A DNA stretch of 45,147 bases from Ralstonia sp. ASV6 (GTDB lineage Bacteria > Pseudomonadota > Gammaproteobacteria > Burkholderiales > Burkholderiaceae), in contig NZ_JAELUI010000038.1 of NCBI RefSeq assembly GCF_016429285.1, positions 1-45,147 on the forward strand. Direction: 5' to 3'. Each line of letters opens with the position of its first letter. The stretch's first letter is position 1. Both the position numbers and the translations under genes were made by a program. The notes under the pieces are model-generated. The model worked only from the letters and a program-made list of their open reading frames with translations. It had not been told where the DNA came from and did not search any database. Positions 17,687 to 25,275 of this stretch are shown one piece after another.

Positions 17687-19990
17687 TCAGTCCTTGAGCG
17701 TGCGCGGCAGGATCAGCGCGAATACCGTGCCATGCCCTGGCCGGCTGCGCACGTCGATCGTGCCACCGTGCCGCTCGATCACGGTCTTGACGAAGGGCAG
17801 CCCGAGGCCAACGCCCCCGCTGCCATCGGGCTTGCGCTCGGCTTGGAAGAACGGCTCGAACAGGCGGTGCACCGTCTCGTCGGTCATGCCGATTCCCTGG
17901 TCGGTCACGCTCAGCACGAGCGCGCCGTCACTTGTGGCGTCGATGGCGACTGACACCGTCGTGCCCGACGGCGAGTACTTGATCGCGTTATCCACAACGT
18001 TGACGAGCGCCCGCATAAGCATGTCGGCATTGCCATCAACGATAGTGTCGTCCACCGAAAACACCGGCTCGTGCAATACGATTCCCTTCTGATCGGCGGC
18101 AAGCCAGCTTTGGTCGATGGCTTCTTCGGCCACCTCGCTCAATGCCACGGGCTCGAACTCCGCGCGATCCAGACGCTCGGCGCGGCTCAACTGCATGAAG
18201 TCTTTCGCAATGCGCAGCGAATAGGCGGCCTGCTGGCGTAGATCACTCAAGAACTCACGGTCCGTCGGCGTGACCACATTGTCATTGTGGGTCGCACCGC
18301 GACGGTCGATCAACGACAGGATCGCCGTCAGCGGGCTGCGCAAATCGTGCGCAATATGCCTCAGCATGCGCTTGTCTTGCGAGACCAAGTCTTTCACATC
18401 AGCAATATCAATCAGGCAAACCAGGTGCGACCTCTGCGCCACCCCGTCGGCGCCTTCCGACTCGCTCGACAGCGGTTCGCATACCAACATGTGGGCGCGA
18501 CCGCCCCACTCGATTTCGTGGCTGATATCACCGCCCTTGAGCACGCTTTCTGCGACGAACTGTTCGACCTGTGCGAGTGCCTGCGTCGTACCGGGCGTGG
18601 CTTCGGCCGCCGCATCGGCGTTCATCAATGCCGCCGCCTTCGCATTCCACACGGCAACATGGCCGTCCATCGCCAGAAACACGGGATACGGCAACTGGTT
18701 GATCATGTCGACATACAGCGTCTGCCAGCCGCGCACCTGGCGCAGCGCAGCCTTGATCTCGGCGAGATCACCATCGGGCGCCAGTGCAAGTGCGGCTGGC
18801 GTTGACATCCGATGCTTGGGTTGAATCGATGCCGCAATCGCGCGCCACTCCGACAGTTCACGTCGCAGCAATGCGAGTGTCCGGCTATGCCGATCCCATG
18901 CAAAAAACACGTAGATCAGCAAGCACACGAACGGCAGCAGGCCAAGCGGCAGAAACATGTGAAACGCCAGCAGCACAAGCGGCACAGCAAAAATCAACAC
19001 CCCCCAGCCAATTGCGGCCACATGCATGGCGCGGCCCGGCACGAACAGGCAAATCAAGACAATGCCCAGCGCCAACGCAATGTAGACCACCACCTCGACG
19101 GCGGAGGACACTTCCCGCGCGAGGTTGCCCGCCACCACCGCATCGGTGAGCAGCGCGTCGAGCTGCGCACGGGAAACCTCGTGCGAATCAAGCGACGACA
19201 CCTGATATGCGCCCTCACCCCGCCACGCGAGATTGCCGACAAACACCACCTTGCCTGCAAATGCGGATTTCGGCACCCGCCCCCGGATGACATCGAGATA
19301 CGAGTACTGCGGCAACCCCACCCTGCGCGGCAGCATCGTCACCACCGCCTGCGTCTGTCCACCGCCCACGGATAGCGCGTAGGGCTGCGTGAACGCATCT
19401 ATGCGCAGCGGCGGCGTGATGCCAGCCACGCGCAGTGCATCGAGCGCAACGTGCGCGCGCGGCCCGCTCGCGGACGCAACATAGGGGACGAAGCCCGTCA
19501 CCACACCATAGTGACCGACGTAAACCTCGCGCTGGCTGAGTGCCGCCGCAAGCGTTACCGCGGTCGGCGGCAACATCAGCACCGGGTTTCCAGCGGGGTC
19601 GCTCGCGTTGGCGGGCGGCACCAGCAGCGTGTTCCGATGCACGCGCATGCCCGCCTCAAGGCTCGAATTGTCAAGCGCCCGCGACAAAGGCAGGTCGATG
19701 ACCACGCTGGCCGCATCCCCTAACCGATCGAGTAGCTGCTCCGAAGTATCGGCAATCTGCCGTAGGTCAAGCTGCGCCACAGTGGCCGCGTCAATGTTGA
19801 CGATGGCAACCCGACCGGTCGACGGCCGCGCAACGAGCGTCGCCATCACATCAAAGAAAACGCGGTCGAGCGCCCCGGACATCACGCCACCACTCGGATG
19901 GCCACTGAAGGCCGCCAACACCAGCATCGCAATCACGAAAAGGCCCCGCCAAGGGCCAAGCGCAGTGAGGCGGCGAAGGGTGGCAGACAT
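17687..19990 (-). CDS. CHASE2-type membrane sensor histidine kinase
   Basis: This is a ~767-residue sensor kinase. A first membrane helix (LFVIAMLVLAAFSG) is followed by a large periplasmic CHASE2 domain (DRVFFDVMATLVARPSTGRV, VAIVNIDAATVAQLD, KVVFVGNLAWRGEGAYQVSS). Three hydrophobic helices come next (VEVVVYIALALGIVLICLFV, AAIGWGVLIFAVPLVLLAF, LGLLPFVCLLIYVFFAW), then a PAS-like segment (INQLPYPVFLAMDGHVAVWN). The HisKA box is RHIAHDLRSPLTAIL (phospho-acceptor His ~548), and the ATPase domain has N (VVDNAIKYSPSG), G1 (VTDQGIGM) and G2 (GGVGLGLPFVKTVIERHGG) boxes. All kinase motifs are intact. It sits downstream of a response-regulator gene in the same orientation and partners it. The ATG at 19990 is used; a TTG at 20020 would overlap the regulator's stop codon. 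The pair lies beside a flagellin gene, but nothing in the sequence proves control of motility. Confidence 0.9.
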   Translation of the reverse strand: MSATLRRLTALGPWRGLFVIAMLVLAAFSGHPSGGVMSGALDRVFFDVMATLVARPSTGRVAIVNIDAATVAQLDLRQIADTSEQLLDRLGDAASVVIDLPLSRALDNSSLEAGMRVHRNTLLVPPANASDPAGNPVLMLPPTAVTLAAALSQREVYVGHYGVVTGFVPYVASASGPRAHVALDALRVAGITPPLRIDAFTQPYALSVGGGQTQAVVTMLPRRVGLPQYSYLDVIRGRVPKSAFAGKVVFVGNLAWRGEGAYQVSSLDSHEVSRAQLDALLTDAVVAGNLAREVSSAVEVVVYIALALGIVLICLFVPGRAMHVAAIGWGVLIFAVPLVLLAFHMFLPLGLLPFVCLLIYVFFAWDRHSRTLALLRRELSEWRAIAASIQPKHRMSTPAALALAPDGDLAEIKAALRQVRGWQTLYVDMINQLPYPVFLAMDGHVAVWNAKAAALMNADAAAEATPGTTQALAQVEQFVAESVLKGGDISHEIEWGGRAHMLVCEPLSSESEGADGVAQRSHLVCLIDIADVKDLVSQDKRMLRHIAHDLRSPLTAILSLIDRRGATHNDNVVTPTDREFLSDLRQQAAYSLRIAKDFMQLSRAERLDRAEFEPVALSEVAEEAIDQSWLAADQKGIVLHEPVFSVDDTIVDGNADMLMRALVNVVDNAIKYSPSGTTVSVAIDATSDGALVLSVTDQGIGMTDETVHRLFEPFFQAERKPDGSGGVGLGLPFVKTVIERHGGTIDVRSRPGHGTVFALILPRTLKD

Positions 19991-20016
19991 GCGACCGGAC
20001 GGCGGGCGGAGGCGTG

Positions 20017-20760
20017 TCAATCGATGTTGGAATCGGGCGCATCTGCCATGCGCTCAAGGCGATAGCCGTAGCGGTACACACTGGAGATCCCGAGCCCGTG
20101 TTTGCGCAGGCGCAGCATATTGCGAACCCGAGTCATATAGGTTGCCAGTGTGCCGGTCTGCTTACGATCGGTGTCTTTCCAGACATACTTGAGCAGCGCA
20201 TCACGACTGACAACACGACCCGCATGCTCGAGCAGGTAATAGGCAATCGCAAACTCTCGCTCAGGCAGCGTTGCTTGCGTGCCATCGGGCAGCGTTGCCG
20301 TGCGCGAGGCCTCGTCGAGCACATAGCCGGCAAACTCGATCTGCTTTTTCTGCTGCGTTTGCGGATAGTACTTGCGTAATTGCGCAACCACGCGGGCGAT
20401 CAGCATGCGCTCGCTGGCAGGCTTGACGAGGTAGTCGTCGGCACCGCTTTCCAGCCCGTGCAGGATGTCGCGCTCGTCGTCGTGCTGGGTCAGCAGCACG
20501 ATGGGGATCAGGTAGTCAACACGCTTGCGCGTGTCGATCAGCACCTCGATACCGGTCATGCCCGGCACGTCCCAATCGAGCAGCAGCATGTCGACCTTTT
20601 CCTTGTCGATGCGCTCGATGAAGCTGCGGCCATCGTGCTCGACGATGACATCGTACCCGGCACTCTCCAGCCAGCGCTGAACTGCCTGCGCTTGCGCAAG
20701 GTTGTCTTCAAGGACGGCAATGCGTTTTTTTTCGTGGTCGGTAGACATAGCCGTCGACAT
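20017..20760 (-). CDS. OmpR/PhoB-family response regulator
   Basis: This 247-residue protein has a receiver domain (KRIAVLEDNLAQAQAVQRWL; phospho-acceptor Asp ~62 in MLLLDWDVPGMTG; LLTQHDDERD; ADDYLVKPAS with the conserved Lys). It also has a winged-helix DNA-binding domain (ATLPEREFAIAYYLLEHAGR, VVSRDALLKYVW, ending in ISSVYRYGYRL). It is the cognate regulator of the CHASE2 kinase encoded directly downstream. The start is ambiguous among ATG 20760, ATG 20748 and an upstream TTG at 20793; 20760 is a compromise. It is transcribed divergently from the flagellin gene, with about 230 bp between the two starts, so the shared upstream DNA could carry control sites for both. Confidence 0.9.
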   Translation of the reverse strand: MSTAMSTDHEKKRIAVLEDNLAQAQAVQRWLESAGYDVIVEHDGRSFIERIDKEKVDMLLLDWDVPGMTGIEVLIDTRKRVDYLIPIVLLTQHDDERDILHGLESGADDYLVKPASERMLIARVVAQLRKYYPQTQQKKQIEFAGYVLDEASRTATLPDGTQATLPEREFAIAYYLLEHAGRVVSRDALLKYVWKDTDRKQTGTLATYMTRVRNMLRLRKHGLGISSVYRYGYRLERMADAPDSNID

Positions 20761-20987
20761 GGTCGAAGGAGTTCGAGATGCGTGAATTGTCAATCACTAT
20801 TGAGTGCTGCAAATAGTACCAGCCTTGCCAGCCATTTCCAGCCCCTCTGCAGCCAGAGGCGCACACGGCCCTATCGGCACGATTGATTTAATGCATGGCG
20901 CACCGCCGTCGTCTTGAACAGCCGTGGCCGTCTGATGAGCAGGCGGCAACAGATTCTTCCCCCTAACCCAATTTAGAGAGAACCATC

Positions 20988-21845
20988 ATGTTGAGCCTGC
21001 ACACCAACGCTGCTGCAATGAACATCCAGAAGGCCATCGGTAACACCCGTTCGGACCTGAACACCACCATGACCCGCCTGGGTACCGGCCTGCGCATCAA
21101 CTCGGCCAAGGACGACGCCGCTGGTCTGCAGATCGCCGTTCGCCTGCAAGCGCAAACGCGCGGCATGGGCGTGGCCATGCAAAACACGCAGAACGCCTCG
21201 TCGATGCTGCAAACGGCCGACGGTGCGTTCAACGAAGTCACCAACGTGCTGTACCGCATGAAGGATCTGGCGACCCAAGCCGCCGACGGTTCGTCCAACG
21301 ACGAAGACAAGAAGGCCATGCAGGCTGAGTACGACGCACTGGGCAAAGAGTTGAACAACATCATGGGCAACACGTCGTACGGCGGTGCCAAGCTGCTCGC
21401 CGAAGCCGGCGGCAAGCTGGGTGCGGAAATCAAGTTCCAGATCGGTGCGTCTGCCAGCGAAACGATGAGCTTCAACGTGGGCACCCAACTCACTGCGGTT
21501 CACACCGCCTTGACGGCAGCCGCCAAGTCGTACGACGGCGCCACCGCTGGCGACGAGCTGACTGCCGCCGCCAACGCCACGATCACCTTGCTCGAAACGT
21601 CGTTGGCCGCTGTTGGCACGATGCGCTCGGCCATCGGTGCTGGTGAAAACCGCCTCGACCACGTCTACAACAACCTGGGCAACATGTCGATGAACACCGC
21701 CGACGCTGAAGGCCGCATCATGGACGCCGACATGGCTGCCGAGTCCGCCAAGATGAGCTCGCAACAGGTGCTGATGCAAGCCGGCATGGCCATGCTCAAG
21801 CAATCGAGCAGCATGAACCAGATGGTCATGTCGCTGATCCAGTAA
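20988..21845 (+). CDS. fliC: Flagellin, short lateral type
   Basis: This 285-residue flagellin consists only of the conserved N- and C-terminal filament-core domains (D0/D1). The N-terminal part shows MLSLHTNAAAMNIQKAIG, MTRLGTGLRINSAKDDAAGL and IAVRLQAQTRGM. The C-terminal part shows MRSAIGAGENRLDHVYNNLG and ends in MVMSLIQ. There is no room for outer D2/D3 domains. The last ~42 residues carry about ten methionines where most flagellins have Ile, Leu or Phe (for example IMDADMAAESAKM, VLMQAGMAMLKQ). It is preceded by a modest ribosome-binding site (AGAGA) and followed by a strong terminator, so it is a single-gene unit. No convincing sigma-28 or sigma-54 promoter was found by eye upstream. 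No fliD or fliS follows. In a lateral system this gene would be called lafA. Confidence 0.96.
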   Translation: MLSLHTNAAAMNIQKAIGNTRSDLNTTMTRLGTGLRINSAKDDAAGLQIAVRLQAQTRGMGVAMQNTQNASSMLQTADGAFNEVTNVLYRMKDLATQAADGSSNDEDKKAMQAEYDALGKELNNIMGNTSYGGAKLLAEAGGKLGAEIKFQIGASASETMSFNVGTQLTAVHTALTAAAKSYDGATAGDELTAAANATITLLETSLAAVGTMRSAIGAGENRLDHVYNNLGNMSMNTADAEGRIMDADMAAESAKMSSQQVLMQAGMAMLKQSSSMNQMVMSLIQ

Positions 21846-21880
21846 GCACGCGCGGCCACCGCCGCAACCCGCTGGAAACC

Positions 21881-21913
21881 AAGCCAGCCCGCCACAAGCG
21901 GGTTGGCTTTTTT
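21881..21913 (+). terminator. Rho-independent terminator after the flagellin gene
   Basis: The arm at 21881-21892 (AAGCCAGCCCGC) pairs with 21898-21909 (GCGGGTTGGCTT), with one G-T wobble and a 5-nt loop. A T-run follows. It separates the flagellin transcript from the fliM-flhA unit that begins just downstream. Confidence 0.92.
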
Positions 21914-21916
21914 GTT

Positions 21917-21940
21917 GTTCAAGGTCTGTACAACCTTCTG
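21917..21940 (+). promoter_or_regulatory. Flagellar upstream element, copy 1 (before fliM)
   Basis: The core reads GTTCAAGGTCTGTACAAC, followed by CTTCTG. It contains two near-identical half-sites, GTTCAAG and GTACAAC, with starts 11 bp apart. The outer AAGGT...ACCTT arms also form an inverted repeat. A -10-like GACAAT begins about 21 nt downstream (21962-21967), and the fliM ATG is 52 nt beyond the element. No good -35 is seen, which suits an activator-dependent promoter. Confidence 0.7.
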
Positions 21941-22035
21941 CGCCTTTGAGCATGGGCTGACGACAATGGCGCCATCCCACCCAAACGGAACCATGAACGT
22001 GCAGGCATTGCCCACTTCCTCCCGCAACGTGCAAC
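21917..22035 (+). repeat. Duplicated control region, copy A (element, leader and 5' end of fliM)
   Basis: This stretch and 25146-25275 are diverged direct repeats lying 3.2 kb apart. The upstream element is 22/24 identical, the leader is about two thirds identical over ~76 bp with one indel, and the shared ATGAACGTG start is followed by weaker matches including GCAACCCG. The equal distance from element to ATG in both copies shows common origin. Confidence 0.75.
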
Positions 22036-22844
22036 CCGCGGCGCAGATCGTGCTCGATCCGTGCACGCTGGGCCGGCCGTATCACCTGCTCGACGATGTC
22101 CTGCACGAGGTGCAGCGGTGCATCGACCACTATTTCCACGAGCGCTTCAACCTGCGTCGTGGCACCAAGTTCACGGCAACACACATCGCCATCGGTGCAT
22201 TTCGCCCACGCGATGCCGCCGGCTGGCACGCATATACGTCTGACAACGGGGCGATTGCGGTGCGCGCCACCCGCCACCTGATGCTTGCGCTGCTGGCGTG
22301 CCATTACGACACACCGTTCGATGCAGCCGCGTCGGCTGATCCGGGGCCGGAATCGGGCACGGAACGCCGCTTTGCCGCGCAAATGCACGGTGCACTGCTG
22401 ACCGCCTTCGCAACGGCCATTACCGGTGACCGGGCAGACGCGTTCTCCCCAACCACGGATGGGTCCCCCAGCGTGGGTGCGCGCGTTGTGCGCATCACGA
22501 TCCAGGAGCCCGCGCGCAACCTTTCAGGCGATCTCGAATTCGCACTGGACGACGCTTGGCTGATCCGCCTGTTTGCGCGGCTTGACGCACAGCGCCCGCA
22601 CGCAACGACGCCCGTTGCCGACGGCACGCCCGCTGGCGTGCGCATTCCGATGCAGCTCACCGTGCGCATGCTGACCAAAGACATGCCGTTGGACGACCTG
22701 CTCAAGCTGCGCAGCGGCGACGTGCTACCGGTACGCCTGCCCGAGACCGCTGAGGTGCTGGTGGGCGACGTCCGCCTCTATCGCGCCGCGCTTGCCGAGC
22801 AGCAAGGCGCTGTGTGCATCACCGCTTTCGAACCCGTGGAGTAA
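21993..22844 (+). CDS. fliM: FliM-like flagellar motor switch protein, lateral type
   Basis: This 283-residue protein is followed immediately by fliN. Its C-terminal ~70 residues form a SpoA (FliM/FliN C-terminal) domain: VRIPMQLTVRMLTKDMPLDD, LLKLRSGDVLPVRLPETAEV, LVGDVRLYRAALAEQQGAV. The first ~200 residues are a shortened middle domain with no strong match to the CheC-like fold of standard FliM. The N-terminal CheY-P-binding motif of canonical FliM (LSQDEIDALL) is absent; the protein begins MNVQALPTSSRNVQPAAQIV. It is shorter than the usual ~330 residues. This matches FliM-like proteins of lateral systems (LfiM). ATG 21993 was chosen because the duplicated copy of this leader has its ATG at the same place; ATG 21966 is in frame upstream. 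It is the first gene of the fliMNPQR-flhBA operon. Confidence 0.8.
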   Translation: MNVQALPTSSRNVQPAAQIVLDPCTLGRPYHLLDDVLHEVQRCIDHYFHERFNLRRGTKFTATHIAIGAFRPRDAAGWHAYTSDNGAIAVRATRHLMLALLACHYDTPFDAAASADPGPESGTERRFAAQMHGALLTAFATAITGDRADAFSPTTDGSPSVGARVVRITIQEPARNLSGDLEFALDDAWLIRLFARLDAQRPHATTPVADGTPAGVRIPMQLTVRMLTKDMPLDDLLKLRSGDVLPVRLPETAEVLVGDVRLYRAALAEQQGAVCITAFEPVE

Positions 22845-22852
22845 CCCAAGAC

Positions 22853-23197
22853 ATGACCTCGCACAACGACATCGACCTGGCCGCCGCACTGGATGAATTT
22901 GACATCGGCGACGAATCGCAAACCGCCGTGGAGGCTGCGCCGCAACGCGACCCGATGCGCATGCTGCGCCGCATTCCGGTGCGCCTGACGCTGGAAGTCG
23001 GCTCTGCCACCGTACCGCTGGCGGACCTGCTCACGTTCGAGCCCGGCTCGACCGTGGAGCTCGACCGCCTTGCGGGCGAACCGCTCGTCATCAAGGTCAA
23101 CGGCGCGCAAATCGGCACGGCAGAGGTTGTCGTGTCGGGCGAGCACTACGGCCTGCGGATCGTCGATCTGGACGATCTGAAATCTCTCGCCTCGTGA
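22853..23197 (+). CDS. fliN: Flagellar motor switch protein FliN
   Basis: This 114-residue protein ends in a SpoA domain (MRMLRRIPVRLTLEVGSATV, PLADLLTFEPGSTVELDRLA, GEPLVIKVNGAQIGTAEVVV, ending GLRIVDLDDLKSL), the standard FliN signature. The N-terminal ~35 residues are acidic and poorly conserved. FliN builds the lower C-ring with FliM and docks the FliH-FliI export ATPase. It starts 8 nt after the fliM stop, and its stop overlaps the fliP GTG start (GTGA). The length is normal for the family. Confidence 0.93.
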   Translation: MTSHNDIDLAAALDEFDIGDESQTAVEAAPQRDPMRMLRRIPVRLTLEVGSATVPLADLLTFEPGSTVELDRLAGEPLVIKVNGAQIGTAEVVVSGEHYGLRIVDLDDLKSLAS

Positions 23198-23988
23198 GCA
23201 CCATGACGGCCGCCCTGCTGACTTGCCAACCTGCGCGCCAGCCCGTGCGCCGCCGCGCGATCGCGTGCGCGGGCGCAGCACTGGTGGCACTCGCCCTGCC
23301 AACGCTTGCGCAGGCCGATGCGCTGACGCTCGCAACGAGCGGCGCAAATGGCCAAGGCTTCACTGTCAAGACGCAGATCCTCGTGTTGATGACGCTGCTC
23401 GGGTTGTTGCCCGCGCTGCTGATGACGATGACGAGCTTCCTGCGCTATGTGATCGTGCTATCGCTGCTCAAGCAAGCGCTTGGGCTTCAGCAGGGCCTGC
23501 CGGCGCGCATCGTGACCGGCGTCGCACTGGTGCTGACCATGCTGACCATGCGCCCGGTGGGCGAAGAGATCTGGCAGAAGGCATTCGTTCCGTATGATCA
23601 GAACAAGATCAGCATGCAGGTGGCGCTGCAGACGGCAGAGCAACCGCTCTCGCGCTTCATGCTGGCGCAAACCAACAAGGCCACGCTCGCACAAATGGCC
23701 AAGCTATCCGGCACCGAACACATTGAAAAGCCCGAAGCGCAGCCGTTCCTGGTCAAGCTGTCCGCATTCGTGCTGAGCGAGTTGAAGACCGCGTTCCAGA
23801 TCGGCGCCATGCTGTTCATTCCGTTCCTGGTCATCGACATCATCGTCGCCTCGGTCTTGATGGCAATGGGGATGATGATGCTGTCGCCGCTTGTGATTTC
23901 GCTACCGCTCAAGCTGCTGCTGTTCGTGCTGGTGGATGGCTGGTCGCTGACGGTCAATACACTCATCACCAGTGTGAGGGCGCTCTGA
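23194..23988 (+). CDS. fliP: Flagellar export-gate protein FliP
   Basis: This 264-residue protein has a cleavable signal peptide (RRRAIACAGAALVALALPTL, then AQA). The FliP core follows: VKTQILVLMTLLGLLPALLM, TSFLRYVIVLSLLKQALGLQ, ARIVTGVALVLTMLTMRPV, FVLSELKTAFQIGAMLFIPF, LVIDIIVASVLMAMGMMMLS and KLLLFVLVDGWSL. All family landmarks are intact. FliP forms the export gate with FliQ and FliR in the centre of the basal body. GTG 23194 overlaps the fliN stop; ATG 23203 is the alternative. No fliO gene separates fliN and fliP, unlike the enteric primary system. Confidence 0.97.
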   Translation: MSTMTAALLTCQPARQPVRRRAIACAGAALVALALPTLAQADALTLATSGANGQGFTVKTQILVLMTLLGLLPALLMTMTSFLRYVIVLSLLKQALGLQQGLPARIVTGVALVLTMLTMRPVGEEIWQKAFVPYDQNKISMQVALQTAEQPLSRFMLAQTNKATLAQMAKLSGTEHIEKPEAQPFLVKLSAFVLSELKTAFQIGAMLFIPFLVIDIIVASVLMAMGMMMLSPLVISLPLKLLLFVLVDGWSLTVNTLITSVRAL

Positions 23989-24260
23989 TGCTGACACCCG
24001 ATCTTGCCGCCAGCATGGCCATTGATGCATTGCGTCTGGTGCTGGTCATCATCCTGACGCTTATCACGCCGGGCCTGATTACCGGTGTGCTCGTCGCCCT
24101 ATTCCAGGCGGCGACGCAGATCAACGAGCAAACCATGAGCTTCCTGCCACGCCTGGTGGTGACGCTGCTGGCGCTGGCGCTGGCCGGCCCGTGGGTCGCA
24201 GACCGCGTGATGCACTACACGGTCGAGATCTTCGGCCGTGCCGCGCAACTGGCAGGCTGA
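23988..24260 (+). CDS. fliQ: Flagellar export-gate protein FliQ
   Basis: This 90-residue protein has two hydrophobic helices: ALRLVLVIILTLITPGLITG (with VLVALFQAATQINEQTMSFL) and PRLVVTLLALALAGPWVADR. ALFQAATQINEQTMSFLPR is the conserved centre of FliQ. Four FliQ subunits wrap the FliP-FliR gate. The start overlaps the fliP stop (TGATG), which implies coupled translation, and fliR begins 2 nt after its stop. Confidence 0.96.
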   Translation: MLTPDLAASMAIDALRLVLVIILTLITPGLITGVLVALFQAATQINEQTMSFLPRLVVTLLALALAGPWVADRVMHYTVEIFGRAAQLAG

Positions 24261-24262
24261 CG

Positions 24263-25057
24263 GTGGAAATCGCCTTCGCCAAGCTCTTGCCGCTTGCGAG
24301 CGCGATCGTCTGGCCGTTCTGCCGGATCGCCGCCGCGCTCACTGCGGCCCCCATGCTGGGCGAGGCGGCCGTTCCCCTGCGCATCCGCGCGCTGATTGCG
24401 CTGGTGCTTGCGCTCGTGGTGCAGCCGGCCATGCCGGCAATGCCTGCAATTGATCCAATGTCGATGCAAGGCGTGGTCGCCATGGCCGAGCAGGTGCTGA
24501 TTGGCGCGCTGCTCGGCTTTATGTTCCATCTCGTGCAGGCGGTGCTGCAGATGTTTGGCGCGGTGGTGTCGTCGCAGATGGGGCTGTCGATGGCTCAGAT
24601 CAACGATCCGTTGAGCGGGCAGATGACCGACGTGGTGACGAGCATGATGTATGTCGTGTTCATCCTGCTGTTCTTCGCCGTGGATGGTCATCTGGTCATC
24701 ACGCACGTACTCGCTCGCAGCTTTACCGTATGGCCGGTCGGCAGCTTTGCGTTTGACATGGAAGCGCTCAGGCGCCTGGCCTTTGCGGCGGGCTGGATGT
24801 TCTCAGCCGCCGTTGCGCTGATGCTGCCCGTGATGTTTGCCACGCTGGTGGTGCAAATCGGGCTGGGCCTGCTGAATCGCGCGGCCCCCTCACTCAACCT
24901 CTTCTCGCTCGGCTTTTCGGTGACGACGATGTTCGGCCTGCTGCTATTGACGCTGCTGCTGCCGTCGCTGCCGGACCACTACGGCCGGATGATCTCGCAT
25001 GTGCTGGATCTGTACGACCAATTGGCCATGCCGGTGGTGCCAGCCAAGCGCATGTGA
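24263..25057 (+). CDS. fliR: Flagellar export-gate protein FliR
   Basis: This 264-residue multi-pass membrane protein shows the FliR landmarks: VWPFCRIAAALTAAPMLGEA, VPLRIRALIALVLALVVQPA, MAEQVLIGALLGFMFHLVQA, GAVVSSQMGLSMAQINDPLS, ALMLPVMFATLVVQIGLGLL and NRAAPSLNLFSLGF. It completes the FliP5Q4R1 gate. GTG 24263, 2 nt after the fliQ stop, is the only start that fits the family; longer frames would run through fliQ. The following 258 bp to flhB hold no FliR extension but contain a second copy of the fliM control region. Confidence 0.96.
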   Translation: MEIAFAKLLPLASAIVWPFCRIAAALTAAPMLGEAAVPLRIRALIALVLALVVQPAMPAMPAIDPMSMQGVVAMAEQVLIGALLGFMFHLVQAVLQMFGAVVSSQMGLSMAQINDPLSGQMTDVVTSMMYVVFILLFFAVDGHLVITHVLARSFTVWPVGSFAFDMEALRRLAFAAGWMFSAAVALMLPVMFATLVVQIGLGLLNRAAPSLNLFSLGFSVTTMFGLLLLTLLLPSLPDHYGRMISHVLDLYDQLAMPVVPAKRM

Positions 25058-25145
25058 CGAGCCCAGCGCTCGACCGTGCGCCACACGCCACAATAAGCCC
25101 CCAATCAGGGCGCTTGCGCCACATGTAGAAGGTGCCTGCCCCTCC

Positions 25146-25169
25146 GTTCAAGGTCTGTCCAACCTTCTT
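25146..25169 (+). promoter_or_regulatory. Flagellar upstream element, copy 2 (before flhB)
   Basis: This site is 22/24 identical to the copy before fliM (GTTCAAGGTCTGTCCAAC core; the A at the 14th position is C). It lies 51 nt before the leader ATG at 25221, against 52 nt in copy 1, and GACAAT occurs at the matching -10 position. It implies an internal, co-regulated promoter for flhB-flhA. Confidence 0.68.
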
Positions 25170-25275
25170 AAGGTTCCGTCATGACACGTCGACAATGGTG
25201 CCAACTCACCAGATGGGGCCATGAACGTGTCGGTATTCCTCTCCTTCTTCATCAAGGCGCAACCCGTCATGCCAG
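25146..25275 (+). repeat. Duplicated control region, copy B (between fliR and flhB)
   Basis: This is the diverged partner of 21917-22035. It carries the upstream element, the CGACAATGG segment at the same spacing, and an ATGAACGTG start followed by residual fliM-like sequence (GCGCAACCCG). Confidence 0.72.

Noticed and set aside
20794-20987. Sigma-28 or sigma-54 promoter before the flagellin
   Set aside because: Candidates such as TTTAA...GCCGTCG have the wrong spacing or too few matches; no GG-N10-GC pair fits sigma-54.
20973-22388. 471-codon frame on the - strand across the flagellin and fliM
   Set aside because: Shadow of flagellin; the Gly/His/Val-rich translation has no recognisable domain.
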